Source: Microbacterium marinilacus
Lineage (GTDB): Bacteria; Actinomycetota; Actinomycetes; Actinomycetales; Microbacteriaceae
Direction: 5' to 3'
Assembly (NCBI RefSeq): GCF_019753765.1
Contig: NZ_JAIJZW010000006.1
Coordinates: forward strand, 1-64,000
Length of the DNA: 64,000 nt
The translations under genes were made by a program, and so were the position numbers. A model generated the notes under the pieces. It was not told the DNA's origin. It searched no databases and saw nothing but the letters and a program-made list of their open reading frames with translations. Below, piece after piece: positions 31,192-40,490 of the stretch. Each line of letters opens with the position of its first letter. Position 1 is the first letter of the stretch.

Positions 31192-31825
31192 AGCGGGTCG
31201 CGCGGTCCAGGTTGTCCCGCAGCTCCGTCGCGTTCTGCCGGACGACGTAGGCGGGCTGGTCCCGCTCCACGCGCCAGCTGTCGGCGAGCGGCGTGATCGC
31301 CACCGTGTCGAAGCCGAAGGAGTCGTAGACCTCGGTCACGAGGTCGATGGCCTCGGGGAAGTCGCTCGACGTCGCCAGAGCCCGCCGGTCGGCGCTGCCC
31401 GCCGGGGTCCCGTCGGTGAGGATCTGGGTCGACATGATGTGGTTGAAGGCCTTGACGACCCTCGACCCGGGCAGGCGGCGTTGGAGCATCTCCGAGGTCG
31501 TCGTCTGCTTCTGGTCGAGCTCGGCGACGTGCCCGTCGCGCTCCCAGTAGTAGTTGTTCGTGTCGAGCACGACCTTGCCGCGCAGCGGCTCGACGGGGAT
31601 GTCGTCGATCGCGCTGAGGGGGACGGTGACGACGACCCATTCGCCCGCCGCCGCGGCCTCCTCGGCCGTTCCGGCGGCGGCGCGCTCGCCGAGGTCGGAC
31701 ACGAGCTCCGAGAGGGTCTCCGGGCCGCGGGAGTTGCTGACGACCACGTCGAAGCCGCGTTCGACGAGGCCGCGCGCCAGGGTCGAGCCGATGTTTCCTG
31801 CACCGATGATTCCCACACGAGTCAT
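31190..31825 (-). CDS. NAD(P)-binding oxidoreductase, F420-dependent NADP reductase-like (NADPH_oxidored/Fno fold)
   Basis: A 211-aa protein with an N-terminal Rossmann motif (VGIIGAGNIGSTLARGLVER), VSNSRGPETL at the NADP-phosphate site, VVTVPLSAIDDIP, and LDTNNYYWERDG near residue 90. SRVVKAFNHIMS near 120 is the family's second signature. Proteins like this are annotated as NADPH-dependent F420 reductase or 'NAD(P)-binding domain' proteins, with roles not limited to F420. ATG at 31825 follows a weak site. It ends inside the terminator shared with the lipid kinase. A paralogue lies at 41707. Confidence 0.85.
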   Translation of the reverse strand: MTRVGIIGAGNIGSTLARGLVERGFDVVVSNSRGPETLSELVSDLGERAAAGTAEEAAAAGEWVVVTVPLSAIDDIPVEPLRGKVVLDTNNYYWERDGHVAELDQKQTTTSEMLQRRLPGSRVVKAFNHIMSTQILTDGTPAGSADRRALATSSDFPEAIDLVTEVYDSFGFDTVAITPLADSWRVERDQPAYVVRQNATELRDNLDRATR

Positions 31826-31895
31826 ACCAGCCTCAATGCATCGGGCGGTGCCGCTATTCCGCAGCTCGCCGCCGCGATCGGGGCGGCTCGGCGGA

Positions 31896-32237
31896 TCAGC
31901 CCTCGACGATGCGGATGCCGCGCGTGATCACGTCGATCGGGCTCGTGAGCGCCGCGGGCTCGGCTGCGGGCGTCGCCACCGGCGACAGCGGCGCCGGCCG
32001 CCGCAGCGCGCAGGCGAGCGTGTAGAGACCGAGCACCGCCCACACGCCGTTCGAGGCGGCCGCCGGCCAGGCCTGGTAGAGCGTGCTGCCGATCGCGCCC
32101 AGGGTCCCGCCGACCGCGTTCATCGCGGCGTAGGCCGTGGAGGTCGCGGCGATCCGGCCGCGCGCGAGGAGCAGGTAGGCGGTGAACGTGCCGATCGTGC
32201 CCGACCAGCCGAGAACCCCGGCGATGAGGGTGTCCAC
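31896..32237 (-). CDS. Small four-helix membrane protein, CBU_0592-like
   Basis: A 113-aa membrane protein with three clear hydrophobic segments in the first 85 residues (TLIAGVLGWSGTIGTFTAYL, YAAMNAVGGTLGAIG, NGVWAVLGLYTLACAL) and a Pro/Ala-rich tail. The pattern G-W-x-G ... Y-x-x-x-N-x-x-G matches CBU_0592-type membrane proteins of unknown function. GTG at 32237 has GGAGG eight bases upstream; the larger open frame was rejected. It is divergent from the LysR gene at 32371 and may be its target. Confidence 0.7.
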   Translation of the reverse strand: MDTLIAGVLGWSGTIGTFTAYLLLARGRIAATSTAYAAMNAVGGTLGAIGSTLYQAWPAAASNGVWAVLGLYTLACALRRPAPLSPVATPAAEPAALTSPIDVITRGIRIVEG

Positions 32238-32370
32238 CCGTCGAGCCTCCCGCTCCTTGTCCGTGCCTGTGATCCGAGTCCGCTCGGGGCGTCCTCCCGT
32301 CGCGTGACGGGTCCACGCTAGGCGGCGGAGAACATTCAGGACAAGTTGATTAATAGCAAGGGGGGATTTA

Positions 32371-33315
32371 GTGTTTCTGTACATGTCTCTCTCGCCGTCG
32401 CGCCTGCCGTACTTCCTCGCAATCGCACGGCACGGCGGCGTGCTGGCCGCGGCGGATGCCCTCCGGGTGTCGCCCTCCGCCGTCTCCCAGCAGCTGTCGC
32501 GGCTGGAGGCCGAGGTCGGCCACGCGCTGGTCGAGCGCACGCCGCGCGGGGTGGTGCTGACCCCGGCGGGCCGCGAGATCGTCGAGCTCGCGGAGACGAT
32601 CGAGCGGGAGATCGACGACGCCGAGCACCGCATCGCCGCCACCGCCGAGGACGCGGTCGGGATCGTGCGGCTCGGCGGCTTCCAGACCTTCCTGACCGCG
32701 GTGCTGGCCCCCGCGCTGCCCCGGTGGCGCGCGGAGCTCCCCGCCGTCTCCGTCGAGATCACCGAGGGCACGCGGGGCACGCTCCTTCGCGCGTTGCGCT
32801 CGGGCGACCTGGATCTCGTCGTCGTGGAGTACGACGCGGCAGAGGCGGCTCCCGCCCTCGGGGCCGGCGTGCGGGAGATCCCGCTCCTCGACGATCCCTG
32901 GCGCCTGGTCGCGCCGGCCGGCTCCTTCGCCGCGATGGAGCACGTCGAGCTCGAGCGTCTCCGCGTTCCCTGGCTGGGAGTCGAGGCGTCCGCGGCCACG
33001 TTCGAGGCGGTGCGGCGGGTGCGTGCGCCGCTGGCCGGCTCGACCGAGGCGCACACGTACGGCGATCTGTCGACGGCCCTCGCGCTGGTGGCCGCGGGGG
33101 AGGGGATGACCCTGCTGCCGCAGCTGGCCCTGCAGGGCGCCCTGCCGGAGGGGCTGGAGGTCGCCGACGTGCCCGGCCTCGGCGCCCGCCGCCTGGCGCT
33201 CCGGCACAGGCTGGGGCGGCACGGGCCGACCCCGGCGATCCAGGCGGCGATCGACTTCCTGCGCGCGTCCGCGGCGTCGTTCCAGGCGGATCCGGCGACC
33301 GACGTCGCCGGATGA
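32371..33315 (+). CDS. LysR-family transcriptional regulator
   Basis: A 314-aa LysR protein: N-terminal winged HTH (RLPYFLAIARHGGVLAAADA, LRVSPSAVSQQLSRLEAEVG, TPRGVVLTPAGREI), linker helix to about residue 90, and the periplasmic-binding-like effector domain (VRLGGFQTFLTAVLAPALPR, AAGEGMTLLPQLAL near 245). GTG at 32371 follows AAGGGGGG at a good distance; ATG at 32383 is an alternative. It is divergent from the small membrane protein. The AT-rich 133-bp gap contains TTGATTAATAGCAA, but I see no clear T-N11-A box. Confidence 0.9.
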   Translation: MFLYMSLSPSRLPYFLAIARHGGVLAAADALRVSPSAVSQQLSRLEAEVGHALVERTPRGVVLTPAGREIVELAETIEREIDDAEHRIAATAEDAVGIVRLGGFQTFLTAVLAPALPRWRAELPAVSVEITEGTRGTLLRALRSGDLDLVVVEYDAAEAAPALGAGVREIPLLDDPWRLVAPAGSFAAMEHVELERLRVPWLGVEASAATFEAVRRVRAPLAGSTEAHTYGDLSTALALVAAGEGMTLLPQLALQGALPEGLEVADVPGLGARRLALRHRLGRHGPTPAIQAAIDFLRASAASFQADPATDVAG

Positions 33316-33367
33316 CGTGTGTTACGACCTCGTGACGAGTTGCGGTCTACGGGTGTCCACCCCTTAT

Positions 33368-33381
33368 CGTTCAGGTGAACG
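33368..33381. promoter_or_regulatory. Palindrome CGTTCAGGTGAACG upstream of the first ABC operon
   Basis: CGTTCA-GG-TGAACG is a perfect inverted repeat 18 bp before the GTG of the substrate-binding protein. It is a good candidate site for the TetR protein encoded at the end of the same operon. Confidence 0.6.
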
Positions 33382-33399
33382 ACGACAGGAAGGTGCCCC

Positions 33400-34953
33400 G
33401 TGCCCCCCTCATTCGGCCGACGCTCATTGCTGCTGGGCATGCTCGGCGGCGCCGCCGCGCTGAGCCTGTCGGCCTGCGGGGCCCCGCCGCTCACCGTGCC
33501 CGACGTCGCCGCGACGGGCCGGGCGCGCAGCGGCGCCAGGATGCGGATCGCGCGGCCGGCCGCCAGCGCCGCCGAGACGCTCGACCCCGCGAGCGCCCTC
33601 TCGGCCTACGAGTATCTCGGCGCGCTCTACAACCGCGTCGTGCGCCTGGACCGCGACGGCGAGGTCGTCGCGGACCTCGCCACCGACTGGTCGTCGAACG
33701 CGGACGCCACCGTCTGGACGTTCCGGCTGCGCGACGGCGTGCGCTTCCACGACGGGGCGCCCCTCACCGCCCGCGACGTGCGCTACACCTTCGGCCACAT
33801 CTCCGACCCCGACGTCGGCTCTCCGCAGGCCGGCCCGCTCGCGATCGTCGAGGAGGTCGTCGCCGTCGACACGCTCACGGTGCGCTTCGTGCTCTCGACG
33901 CCGAACGCGGAGTTCCCCTCGCTCCTCACCGCCTACCAGTGCTACGTGATCCCGGAGGACTCGGCCGAGACGATCGGCCGCACGGGGATCGGCACCGGGC
34001 CGTTCGTCCTCGAGCGCTTCACCGCCGCCGGCGCGGGCGCCGTTCGCGCGAACGACGACCACTTCGCGGGTCGCCCCGCCCTCGACGGGATCGACTTCTT
34101 CTCGATCCAGGACGCGACCGCGCGCGTCAACGCGCTGCTGGCCGGGCAGGTCGACCTGCTCGCGCAGACCAACCTCGACAACCCCACCGCGCGCGTCGTC
34201 GCCGGGTCGGCCGGGACCACCGTGGCGCGGATCGCGAACGCGCAGTGGTACACGATGCCGATGCTCGCGACCAGCGAGGAGTACGCCGACCCGGACGTGC
34301 GGCGGGCGATGCGTCTCGTCTACGACCCGACGGCCGTGCTCGACACCGCGCTGCAGGGAGAGGGGAGCCCCGGGTGGGACAACCCCGTGCCGCCGCACCT
34401 GTCGGCGTGGACGGAGGTCGAGCGGCCGTACGACCCGGACGAGGCGCGTTCGCTGCTGCGCCGCGCGGGGCGCGAGGGGTTCAGCACCCGTCTGTACACC
34501 TCGTCGTACGACCCGAACTTCACCGCCATCGCCACCGCGTACGCGGAGCAGGCGGCTCAGGCCGGCATCGATCTGCGGATCACCAACGTCGCCGCCGAGT
34601 CCTATTACACGCAGGTCTGGATGGCGCAGCCCCTGATGGTCAGCTACTGGTTCACCGGCCGACCCGTCGACCAGCTGCTGAACCAGATCTTCCGCAGCGG
34701 CTCGAGCTACAACGAGTCGGCGTGGGCGAACGAGTCCTTCGACGCCCTGCTGGACGCCGCCCGCGCCGACACGAACGACGACACCAGGCGCGAGAAGTAC
34801 CGCGACGCGCAGCGGATGATCGTGGAGGACGGCGCCTGCCTCACACCGGTGTTCGGCGACCGCCTCGTCGGCCTCTCCGAGGAGGTCGTGGGCTACGACG
34901 AGTACGGCTTCGAGATGGACTACCTCGCCCTCGGGCTCAGGGGGAACGCATGA
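33400..34953 (+). CDS. Peptide-type ABC transporter substrate-binding lipoprotein (Tat-type signal)
   Basis: A 517-aa SBP_bac_5 protein, the extracellular binding subunit of a Dpp/Opp-like importer. The signal is twin-arginine (GRRSLLLGM, R7-R8) with lipobox L-S-A-C at C26. The body shows SAAETLDPASALSAYEYLGA, WTFRLRDGVRFHDGAPLTAR and RIANAQWYTMPMLATSEEYA, all typical. GTG at 33400 follows AGGAAGGTG. It leads an operon of six coupled genes, ending with a hydrolase and TetR. Family-5 proteins bind peptides, nickel or other oligomeric ligands; here the hydrolase suggests an ester or amide. Confidence 0.93.
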   Translation: MPPSFGRRSLLLGMLGGAAALSLSACGAPPLTVPDVAATGRARSGARMRIARPAASAAETLDPASALSAYEYLGALYNRVVRLDRDGEVVADLATDWSSNADATVWTFRLRDGVRFHDGAPLTARDVRYTFGHISDPDVGSPQAGPLAIVEEVVAVDTLTVRFVLSTPNAEFPSLLTAYQCYVIPEDSAETIGRTGIGTGPFVLERFTAAGAGAVRANDDHFAGRPALDGIDFFSIQDATARVNALLAGQVDLLAQTNLDNPTARVVAGSAGTTVARIANAQWYTMPMLATSEEYADPDVRRAMRLVYDPTAVLDTALQGEGSPGWDNPVPPHLSAWTEVERPYDPDEARSLLRRAGREGFSTRLYTSSYDPNFTAIATAYAEQAAQAGIDLRITNVAAESYYTQVWMAQPLMVSYWFTGRPVDQLLNQIFRSGSSYNESAWANESFDALLDAARADTNDDTRREKYRDAQRMIVEDGACLTPVFGDRLVGLSEEVVGYDEYGFEMDYLALGLRGNA

Positions 34954-35945
34954 TCCGGGTCGTCCTCTTCCGACTGGGGACGGGCGTCATCACCCTGCTG
35001 CTCGCCTCGTTCCTCGTGTACTTCGTGGTGCAGGCGCTCCCCGGCGACGTGGCGGAGCAGCTGCTCGGCCAGAACGCGACTCCGGAGGCCGTCGCCGCGC
35101 TCCGCGCGCAGCTGGACCTCGACACGAACGTGTGGCTCCGGTTCGTGCAGTGGCTGGGCGGGGCGGCGACGGGCGACTTCGGGACGTCTCTCGTGTCCGG
35201 TGAGCCCGTCGCCGGCGCGCTGTGGGGCGCCTTCGGGAGGACCCTCCTGATCGCCGTGCCGGCGATCCTGCTGGGCGTCGGGCTCTCGGTCCTTCTCGGC
35301 CTGCGCGCCGGCGCCCGCCGCGGGACCGGGACCGACTCCGGGATCTCGGTGCTCGCGCTCGTCGCGATGAGCATCCCCGAGTTCGTGATCGCGACGCTCC
35401 TCGTGCTGGTCTTCGCGATCCTCGTCCCGGTGTTCCCCGCCGTGGTGCTCGAGGGCGCGGACGCGACGGTCGGCACGCTGCTGTCGGCCGCGGTGCTGCC
35501 GTGCGCGACGCTCGTGATCTCGATGTCTGCCTACATCATCCGGGCGATGCGCTCGGCCACGATCGACACGCTCGCCACCGAGTACGCGACCACCGCGGAG
35601 CTCAAGGGCGTGCCGCGCGGTCAGGTGCTGCGCCGGCATGTGCTGCCGAACGCGCTGCTGCCGGTGCTGCCGGTCGTCTCGATCAACGTCGCATGGCTGC
35701 TCGGCGGGGTCGTGGTCGTCGAGACGGTGTTCAACTACCCCGGCCTCGGCAAGCTGATGATCGACTCGGTGTCGACGCGCGACCTGCCGATGCTGCAGGC
35801 GATCACGCTGCTGAGCGCGCTCGTCTACGTGATATCCAACCTGCTCGCAGACCTCGTCGCGCTCGCGGTCGACCCGCGCCAGCGCGCCCTCGAGAGCCGC
35901 CGTCGCCGCCCGCGGGCGCAGGCGGCGGAGGGGAGCCCCGCATGA
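34950..35945 (+). CDS. ABC transporter permease, DppB-like
   Basis: A 331-aa inner-membrane permease with six hydrophobic segments: TM1 (VITLLLASFLVYFVVQALPG), GDVAEQLLGQNATPEAVAAL after it, the GDFGTSLVSGEPV loop, and the EAA loop with EYATTAELKGVPRGQVLRRH near residue 215. VVVVETVFNYPGLGKLMIDS near 250 is the DppB/OppB signature. ATG at 34950 overlaps the previous stop by 4 bp. It pairs with the DppC-like protein encoded next to form the channel. The last 20 residues are unusually Arg-rich. Confidence 0.93.
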   Translation: MIRVVLFRLGTGVITLLLASFLVYFVVQALPGDVAEQLLGQNATPEAVAALRAQLDLDTNVWLRFVQWLGGAATGDFGTSLVSGEPVAGALWGAFGRTLLIAVPAILLGVGLSVLLGLRAGARRGTGTDSGISVLALVAMSIPEFVIATLLVLVFAILVPVFPAVVLEGADATVGTLLSAAVLPCATLVISMSAYIIRAMRSATIDTLATEYATTAELKGVPRGQVLRRHVLPNALLPVLPVVSINVAWLLGGVVVVETVFNYPGLGKLMIDSVSTRDLPMLQAITLLSALVYVISNLLADLVALAVDPRQRALESRRRRPRAQAAEGSPA

Positions 35946-36796
35946 CCCGCCTGCGCGACCGCGCCCTGCTGCGCGATCTGACCCCCAGCAGCCGTGTCGG
36001 CCTGCTGATGGTGGCGGCCACCATCGCCGTCACCGTGCTCGGGCCCTTCCTGGTGCCCTACGACCCCGTCGCGACGAACGCCGACAACGCCCTCGCGGGG
36101 GCGAGCGGCGCCCACTGGCTCGGCACGGATCAGTACGGTCGCGACATCCTCGCGCGCACCGTGGCGGGCGGCCGATACGCCCTGCTCGTGTCCCTGTGCG
36201 CGACCGCCGCGTCGGTCCTGATCGGAACGGTCCTCGGCACGCTCGCCGCGTCCTCCGGCCGGTGGGTCGACGCCGGCGTCACGCGCGTGCTCGACGCCGT
36301 GCTGGCGGTGCCCTCGGTGCTCGCTCTGCTGCTCGTGGTGTCGGTGTTCGGCAACCAGCTGTGGGTGCTCGTGCTCGCCGTCTCGATCGTCTACGCGCCG
36401 GCGGTCGCTCGAGTCGTCCGCGGCGCCGCCCGGCCGGTCATGACGTCCGGCTACGTCACCAGCGCCCGCGCGCGGGGCGAGCGCACGATCGCGATCGTCG
36501 TGCGGGAGGTGCTGCCGAACATCCTCGACACGATCTTCGTCGAGTTCGCGATGCGCGCGTCGTGGGTCATCCTGCTGGTCTCGACGCTGTCCTTCCTCGG
36601 GTTCGGCGTGAGCCCGCCCGCACCCGACTGGGGGCTCATGATCCAGGAGAACCGTTCCGCGCTGACCGTCGCGCCCGCCGGGACGCTGGCCCCGATCGTC
36701 GCGCTGTCCGTGCTGGTGGTCGGCGTGAACCTCGCCGCCGACGGCCTCGCCAAGTACCTGGGCGTCGACCGGGCGCGTCGGGGAGTGGCGCGATGA
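35942..36796 (+). CDS. ABC transporter permease, DppC-like
   Basis: A 284-aa permease of the DppC/OppC type. It has the N-terminal TM (GLLMVAATIAVTVLGPFLVP), LGTDQYGRDILARTVAGGRY (the hallmark G-T-D-x-x-G-R-D), the EAA loop with TSGYVTSARARGERTIAIVV near 175, and LSFLGFGVSPPAPDWGLMIQ near 220. ATG at 35942 overlaps the DppB-like stop by 4 bp. It is followed directly by the fused ATPase, again with a 4-bp overlap. Confidence 0.93.
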   Translation: MTRLRDRALLRDLTPSSRVGLLMVAATIAVTVLGPFLVPYDPVATNADNALAGASGAHWLGTDQYGRDILARTVAGGRYALLVSLCATAASVLIGTVLGTLAASSGRWVDAGVTRVLDAVLAVPSVLALLLVVSVFGNQLWVLVLAVSIVYAPAVARVVRGAARPVMTSGYVTSARARGERTIAIVVREVLPNILDTIFVEFAMRASWVILLVSTLSFLGFGVSPPAPDWGLMIQENRSALTVAPAGTLAPIVALSVLVVGVNLAADGLAKYLGVDRARRGVAR

Positions 36797-38502
36797 CCGG
36801 CGGATCGATCGCGGAGGTGCGCGGCCTCACGATCTCGTACCGCGCCGGGAGCGACCGGGTCACGGTCGTCGACGACGTCTCGTTCTCGCTCGCCCGAGGG
36901 CGGACGCTGGGGCTGGTCGGCGAGTCCGGCAGCGGCAAGTCCACGCTCGCGCGGACGCTGCTCGGCCACCTGCGCGACGGATCTCGTGTCGACGCGGGGA
37001 CGGTGGAGGTCTCGGGCGGCGACGTGTTCTCGTCGACGCCCGAAGACCTGCGGCGCCTGCGCGGCGGCGAGGTGTCGCTCGTCGCGCAGAACGCCGGGCA
37101 TGCGCTCACGCCGTCGATGCGGATCGGCGCGCAGGTGGCCGAGGCCCTGCGCGTGCACGGGCTGCCGTCCGGCGGGCGACGGGTGCGAGAGCTGCTCGAG
37201 CTCGTCCGTCTGCCCGAGCCGGACCGCATCGCGCGGCGGTACCCGCACGAGCTCTCGGGCGGTCAGCAGCAGCGCGTGGCGATCGCCATGGCGGTGTCGA
37301 CCGAGCCGAAGGTGCTGGTGCTGGACGAGCCGACGACGGCGCTCGACGTCATCACGCAGGCCGCGGTGCTGCGCCTGGTCGACGATCTGCGCGACCGGCT
37401 CGGCATGGCCGTCCTGATCGTCAGCCACGACCTCGGCGTGGTCTCCGCGCTGGCCGACGACGTGCTGGTGCTGCGGCACGGGCGCGTCGTCGAGCAGGCG
37501 CCCACGGCGCGGATCCTCACCGCTCCGGAGGCGGACTACACCCGGGCGCTGCTCGCCGCGGCCCCGCGGCTGGACGCAGAGCTCGTGCCCCGCGAGAAGG
37601 CCGGGGACGACGTGGTCCTGCGCTGTCACGACGTGGACGTCCGCTATCCCGGACAGTCGCGTCGCGCGGTCGCGGGGTTCGGCGTGGAGATGCGCCGCGG
37701 TGAGACCGTCGGCATCGTCGGCGAGTCCGGCAGCGGCAAGTCCACGGTGGCCGCCGCGCTCGCGGGCCTCATCGATGCCGAGGCGGGCACCGCGTCGCTC
37801 CGGATCGACGACGGTGCGGTGCACGATCTCCTCGGCCGCGCCCGGAGCCGCCCGGCCGTCGTGCGCCGGGCCGTGCAGCTGATCTTCCAGAACGCCGACC
37901 TCGCGCTGAACCCCCGCCGCACCGTCGGCGACGCCGTCGCCCGGCCGCTCGCGGTCTTCGGCCGGGCGTCGGGGCGCGCCGCACGGCGCGCACGGGTCGC
38001 CGAGCTGTTCGACGAGGTCGGCCTCGACCCCGCGATGGCCCGGCGCGTCCCGGCACAGCTCTCCGGAGGGCAGCGGCAGCGCATCGGCATCGCCCGGGCG
38101 CTCGCCGCGGAGCCCTCGGTGCTCATCGCGGACGAGATCACGACGGCTCTCGACGTGTCGGTGCAGGCCGAGGTGCTCGCGCTGCTCGAGAGGCTGCGCC
38201 GCACGCGTGATCTGGCCTGCCTGTTCATCAGCCACGACCTCGCCGTGGTCCGCGGCGTCGCCGACCGCATCGTCGTGATGCGGCACGGGGTGGTCGTCGA
38301 GAGCGCGCCGTCGGCGCGGCTGTTCGAGGATCCCCGCCATCCGTACACGCGCGCGCTGCTCGCCGCCGCCGTGGAGCCGGGGCGGACCGGGCTGCCGCTG
38401 CGCGAGGACGAGTATCGCGACGCGCCGCCGGATCCGTCGGCGCCGATGGTGGAGGTCGCCACCGGACACCTCGTCCGCGAGACCGAGGGGAGCCCCCTGT
38501 GA
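36793..38502 (+). CDS. Fused dual ABC ATPase (DppD-DppF type)
   Basis: A 569-aa protein with two complete nucleotide-binding domains. Domain 1 has Walker A lysine K49 (GESGSGKST), ABC signature LSGGQQQRVAIAMAV and Walker B VLVLDEPTTALDV. Domain 2 has K316 (GESGSGKST), LSGGQRQRIGIARAL and VLIADEITTALDV, where the catalytic Glu is replaced at the usual DEP position by DEIT but an acidic residue remains. The oligopeptide-type C-terminal extension HPYTRALLAA follows. One polypeptide therefore supplies both ATPase sites for the DppBC-like channel. ATG at 36793 overlaps the permease stop. Confidence 0.93.
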   Translation: MTGGSIAEVRGLTISYRAGSDRVTVVDDVSFSLARGRTLGLVGESGSGKSTLARTLLGHLRDGSRVDAGTVEVSGGDVFSSTPEDLRRLRGGEVSLVAQNAGHALTPSMRIGAQVAEALRVHGLPSGGRRVRELLELVRLPEPDRIARRYPHELSGGQQQRVAIAMAVSTEPKVLVLDEPTTALDVITQAAVLRLVDDLRDRLGMAVLIVSHDLGVVSALADDVLVLRHGRVVEQAPTARILTAPEADYTRALLAAAPRLDAELVPREKAGDDVVLRCHDVDVRYPGQSRRAVAGFGVEMRRGETVGIVGESGSGKSTVAAALAGLIDAEAGTASLRIDDGAVHDLLGRARSRPAVVRRAVQLIFQNADLALNPRRTVGDAVARPLAVFGRASGRAARRARVAELFDEVGLDPAMARRVPAQLSGGQRQRIGIARALAAEPSVLIADEITTALDVSVQAEVLALLERLRRTRDLACLFISHDLAVVRGVADRIVVMRHGVVVESAPSARLFEDPRHPYTRALLAAAVEPGRTGLPLREDEYRDAPPDPSAPMVEVATGHLVRETEGSPL

Positions 38503-40490
38503 CCGTCGTCGACATCGATCCCTCCGCCGTCGAGGTGCGCGACCTCTGGATCCCCATGGCCGACGGCGTGCGGCTGCACGCGCGCGCCTGGCTGCCGTGT
38601 GACGCCGAGGCGCATCCCGTGCCGGCTCTCCTGGAGTACCTTCCGTACCGCCTCGACGACTGGACGTCGGTGCGCGACAGCGAACGCCATCCCTATCACG
38701 CGGCGCACGGCTACGCGTCGGTGCGGGTGGACATCCGCGGCACGGGCAGCTCGGAGGGGCTGTTCGACGACGAGTACTCGCCCGCCGAGCTGGACGACGG
38801 CGAGGCGGTGATCGAGTGGCTGGCCGCGCAGCCGTGGTGCGACGGGGCGGTCGGCATGTTCGGGATCTCGTGGGGCGGGTTCAACGCGCTCCAGCTGGCG
38901 GAGCGGGCGCCGGCCCCGCTGAAGGCGATCGTCACGGTGTGCTCGACCGACGACCGGTACGACAACGACGTGCACTACATGGGCGGCGCGCTGCTGGGCA
39001 TCGACATGACGGCGTGGGCGGGCACGATGCTCGCGTTCGCGTCGCGGCCGCCACGGCCAGACGTCGTCGGCGACGGCTGGGTCGAGCAGTGGCGTGAGCG
39101 CCTGCAGCACCAGCGTCCGCTCGCCCCCGTGTGGATGTCCCATCAGGAGCGGGACGACTACTGGCGCCGCGGGAGCGTGTGCGAGAACTACGCCGGGGTG
39201 CAGGCGGCCGTGCTGGCCGTGGGCGGCTGGTCGGACCCGTACCGGGACACGGTGCTGCGTCTGCTGACGCATCTCGACGCCCCCGCCAAGGGGATCATCG
39301 GGCCGTGGTCGCACCAGTACCCGGACCGGGGGCTCGCCCCCGGTCCGTCGATCGGGTTCCTGCAGGAGACCCTCCGCTGGTGGGACCGCTGGCTCAAGGG
39401 CGTCGACACCGGCGTCGAGTCCGACCCCGCGCTGCGCGCCTGGGTCAACGACCCCGAGCGGCCCGCCCCGTACGTGGCGGAGCGGTCGGGACGCTGGGTC
39501 GGCGTGGACTGGCCGGGAGCGGCGCCCCGCTTCGCCGCCCGGCTCGGCACGGGACGCGTGACCGTGCGTTCGCCGTGGTCGACGGGCCAGGACGCCGGGC
39601 GCTTCTTCCCGTTCGGGAACGACGCGGATCTGCCGCCGGACCAGCGGGCGGAGGACGGCCGGTCGGTCTGCATCGACCTCCCCGTGGAAGAGCCCCTGGA
39701 CCTGCTGGGCAACCCGACCGTGCGGCTGCGCCTGCGTTCGACGCACGACCGCGGTCACGTCATCGTCCGCCTGTGCGACATCGCACCCGACGGCGCGTCC
39801 ACCCTCGTCACGCGGGGCGTCCTCAACCTGCGCAAGCGCGTGTCGATGGAGCGGGACGATCCGCTCGTCCCGGGCGAGGACGTGGACGTCGACGTCCGGC
39901 TCGTCTCCGCTGGGTACCGGTTCGCGGCGGGACACCGCATGCGGATCGCGATCAGCAACCACTACTGGCCCTGGATCTGGCCACACGGCGTGGACGACGC
40001 GCTCGACGTCGACCTCGACGAGAGCAGCGTCGAGCTGCCCCTCGTCGCCGAGCCCGCGTCGCCGGTCTCGTTCGAGCCCCCGGAGCACGCCCGGCCCCTG
40101 GCGATCTCCAGCCCGGCCGGAGCGGAGCAGCCCGGGCCTGCGCGGGTCATCCGCGTCGACGTGGCCGCGGGCGAGACGGTCGTCGACGTCGATCCCGGCT
40201 ACGGGGGCACGAGACGGTATCCGGACGGCCTCTCCTTCTGGGAGACCGCCCGCGAGACGTACACGATCCGCGAGCACGACGTCGACTCCCCGCGAGCCGA
40301 GTCGCAGTGGCGGATACGGATGGCCAAGGACGACTGGGAGGCCGTCGTCGAGACGTCGATGACGATCACGTCCGACGCCGGCGCCTTCCGCATCGCGGGC
40401 TCGGTGAGGGCCGTCGCCTCGCGGGGCGAGGACGTCGAGACGGTGTTCGACGACCGTTTCGTCGAACACGTCGAGAGGACGTCGGCGTGA
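38499..40490 (+). CDS. CocE/NonD-family hydrolase (peptidase S15-like)
   Basis: A 663-aa alpha/beta hydrolase of the X-Pro dipeptidyl-peptidase/cocaine esterase group. The N-terminal catalytic domain begins DLWIPMADGVRLHARAWLP and includes the oxyanion strand VRVDIRGTGSSEGLF and the nucleophile S124 in FGISWGGFNALQLAE. The acid/base region is in GGWSDPYRDTVL (about 235) and IGPWSHQYPD (about 268). A jelly-roll domain follows (VTVRSPWS, then HRMRIAISNHYWPW). GTG at 38499 overlaps the ATPase stop (GTGA). There is no signal peptide, so it should cleave the imported compound in the cytoplasm. Confidence 0.92.
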   Translation: MTVVDIDPSAVEVRDLWIPMADGVRLHARAWLPCDAEAHPVPALLEYLPYRLDDWTSVRDSERHPYHAAHGYASVRVDIRGTGSSEGLFDDEYSPAELDDGEAVIEWLAAQPWCDGAVGMFGISWGGFNALQLAERAPAPLKAIVTVCSTDDRYDNDVHYMGGALLGIDMTAWAGTMLAFASRPPRPDVVGDGWVEQWRERLQHQRPLAPVWMSHQERDDYWRRGSVCENYAGVQAAVLAVGGWSDPYRDTVLRLLTHLDAPAKGIIGPWSHQYPDRGLAPGPSIGFLQETLRWWDRWLKGVDTGVESDPALRAWVNDPERPAPYVAERSGRWVGVDWPGAAPRFAARLGTGRVTVRSPWSTGQDAGRFFPFGNDADLPPDQRAEDGRSVCIDLPVEEPLDLLGNPTVRLRLRSTHDRGHVIVRLCDIAPDGASTLVTRGVLNLRKRVSMERDDPLVPGEDVDVDVRLVSAGYRFAAGHRMRIAISNHYWPWIWPHGVDDALDVDLDESSVELPLVAEPASPVSFEPPEHARPLAISSPAGAEQPGPARVIRVDVAAGETVVDVDPGYGGTRRYPDGLSFWETARETYTIREHDVDSPRAESQWRIRMAKDDWEAVVETSMTITSDAGAFRIAGSVRAVASRGEDVETVFDDRFVEHVERTSA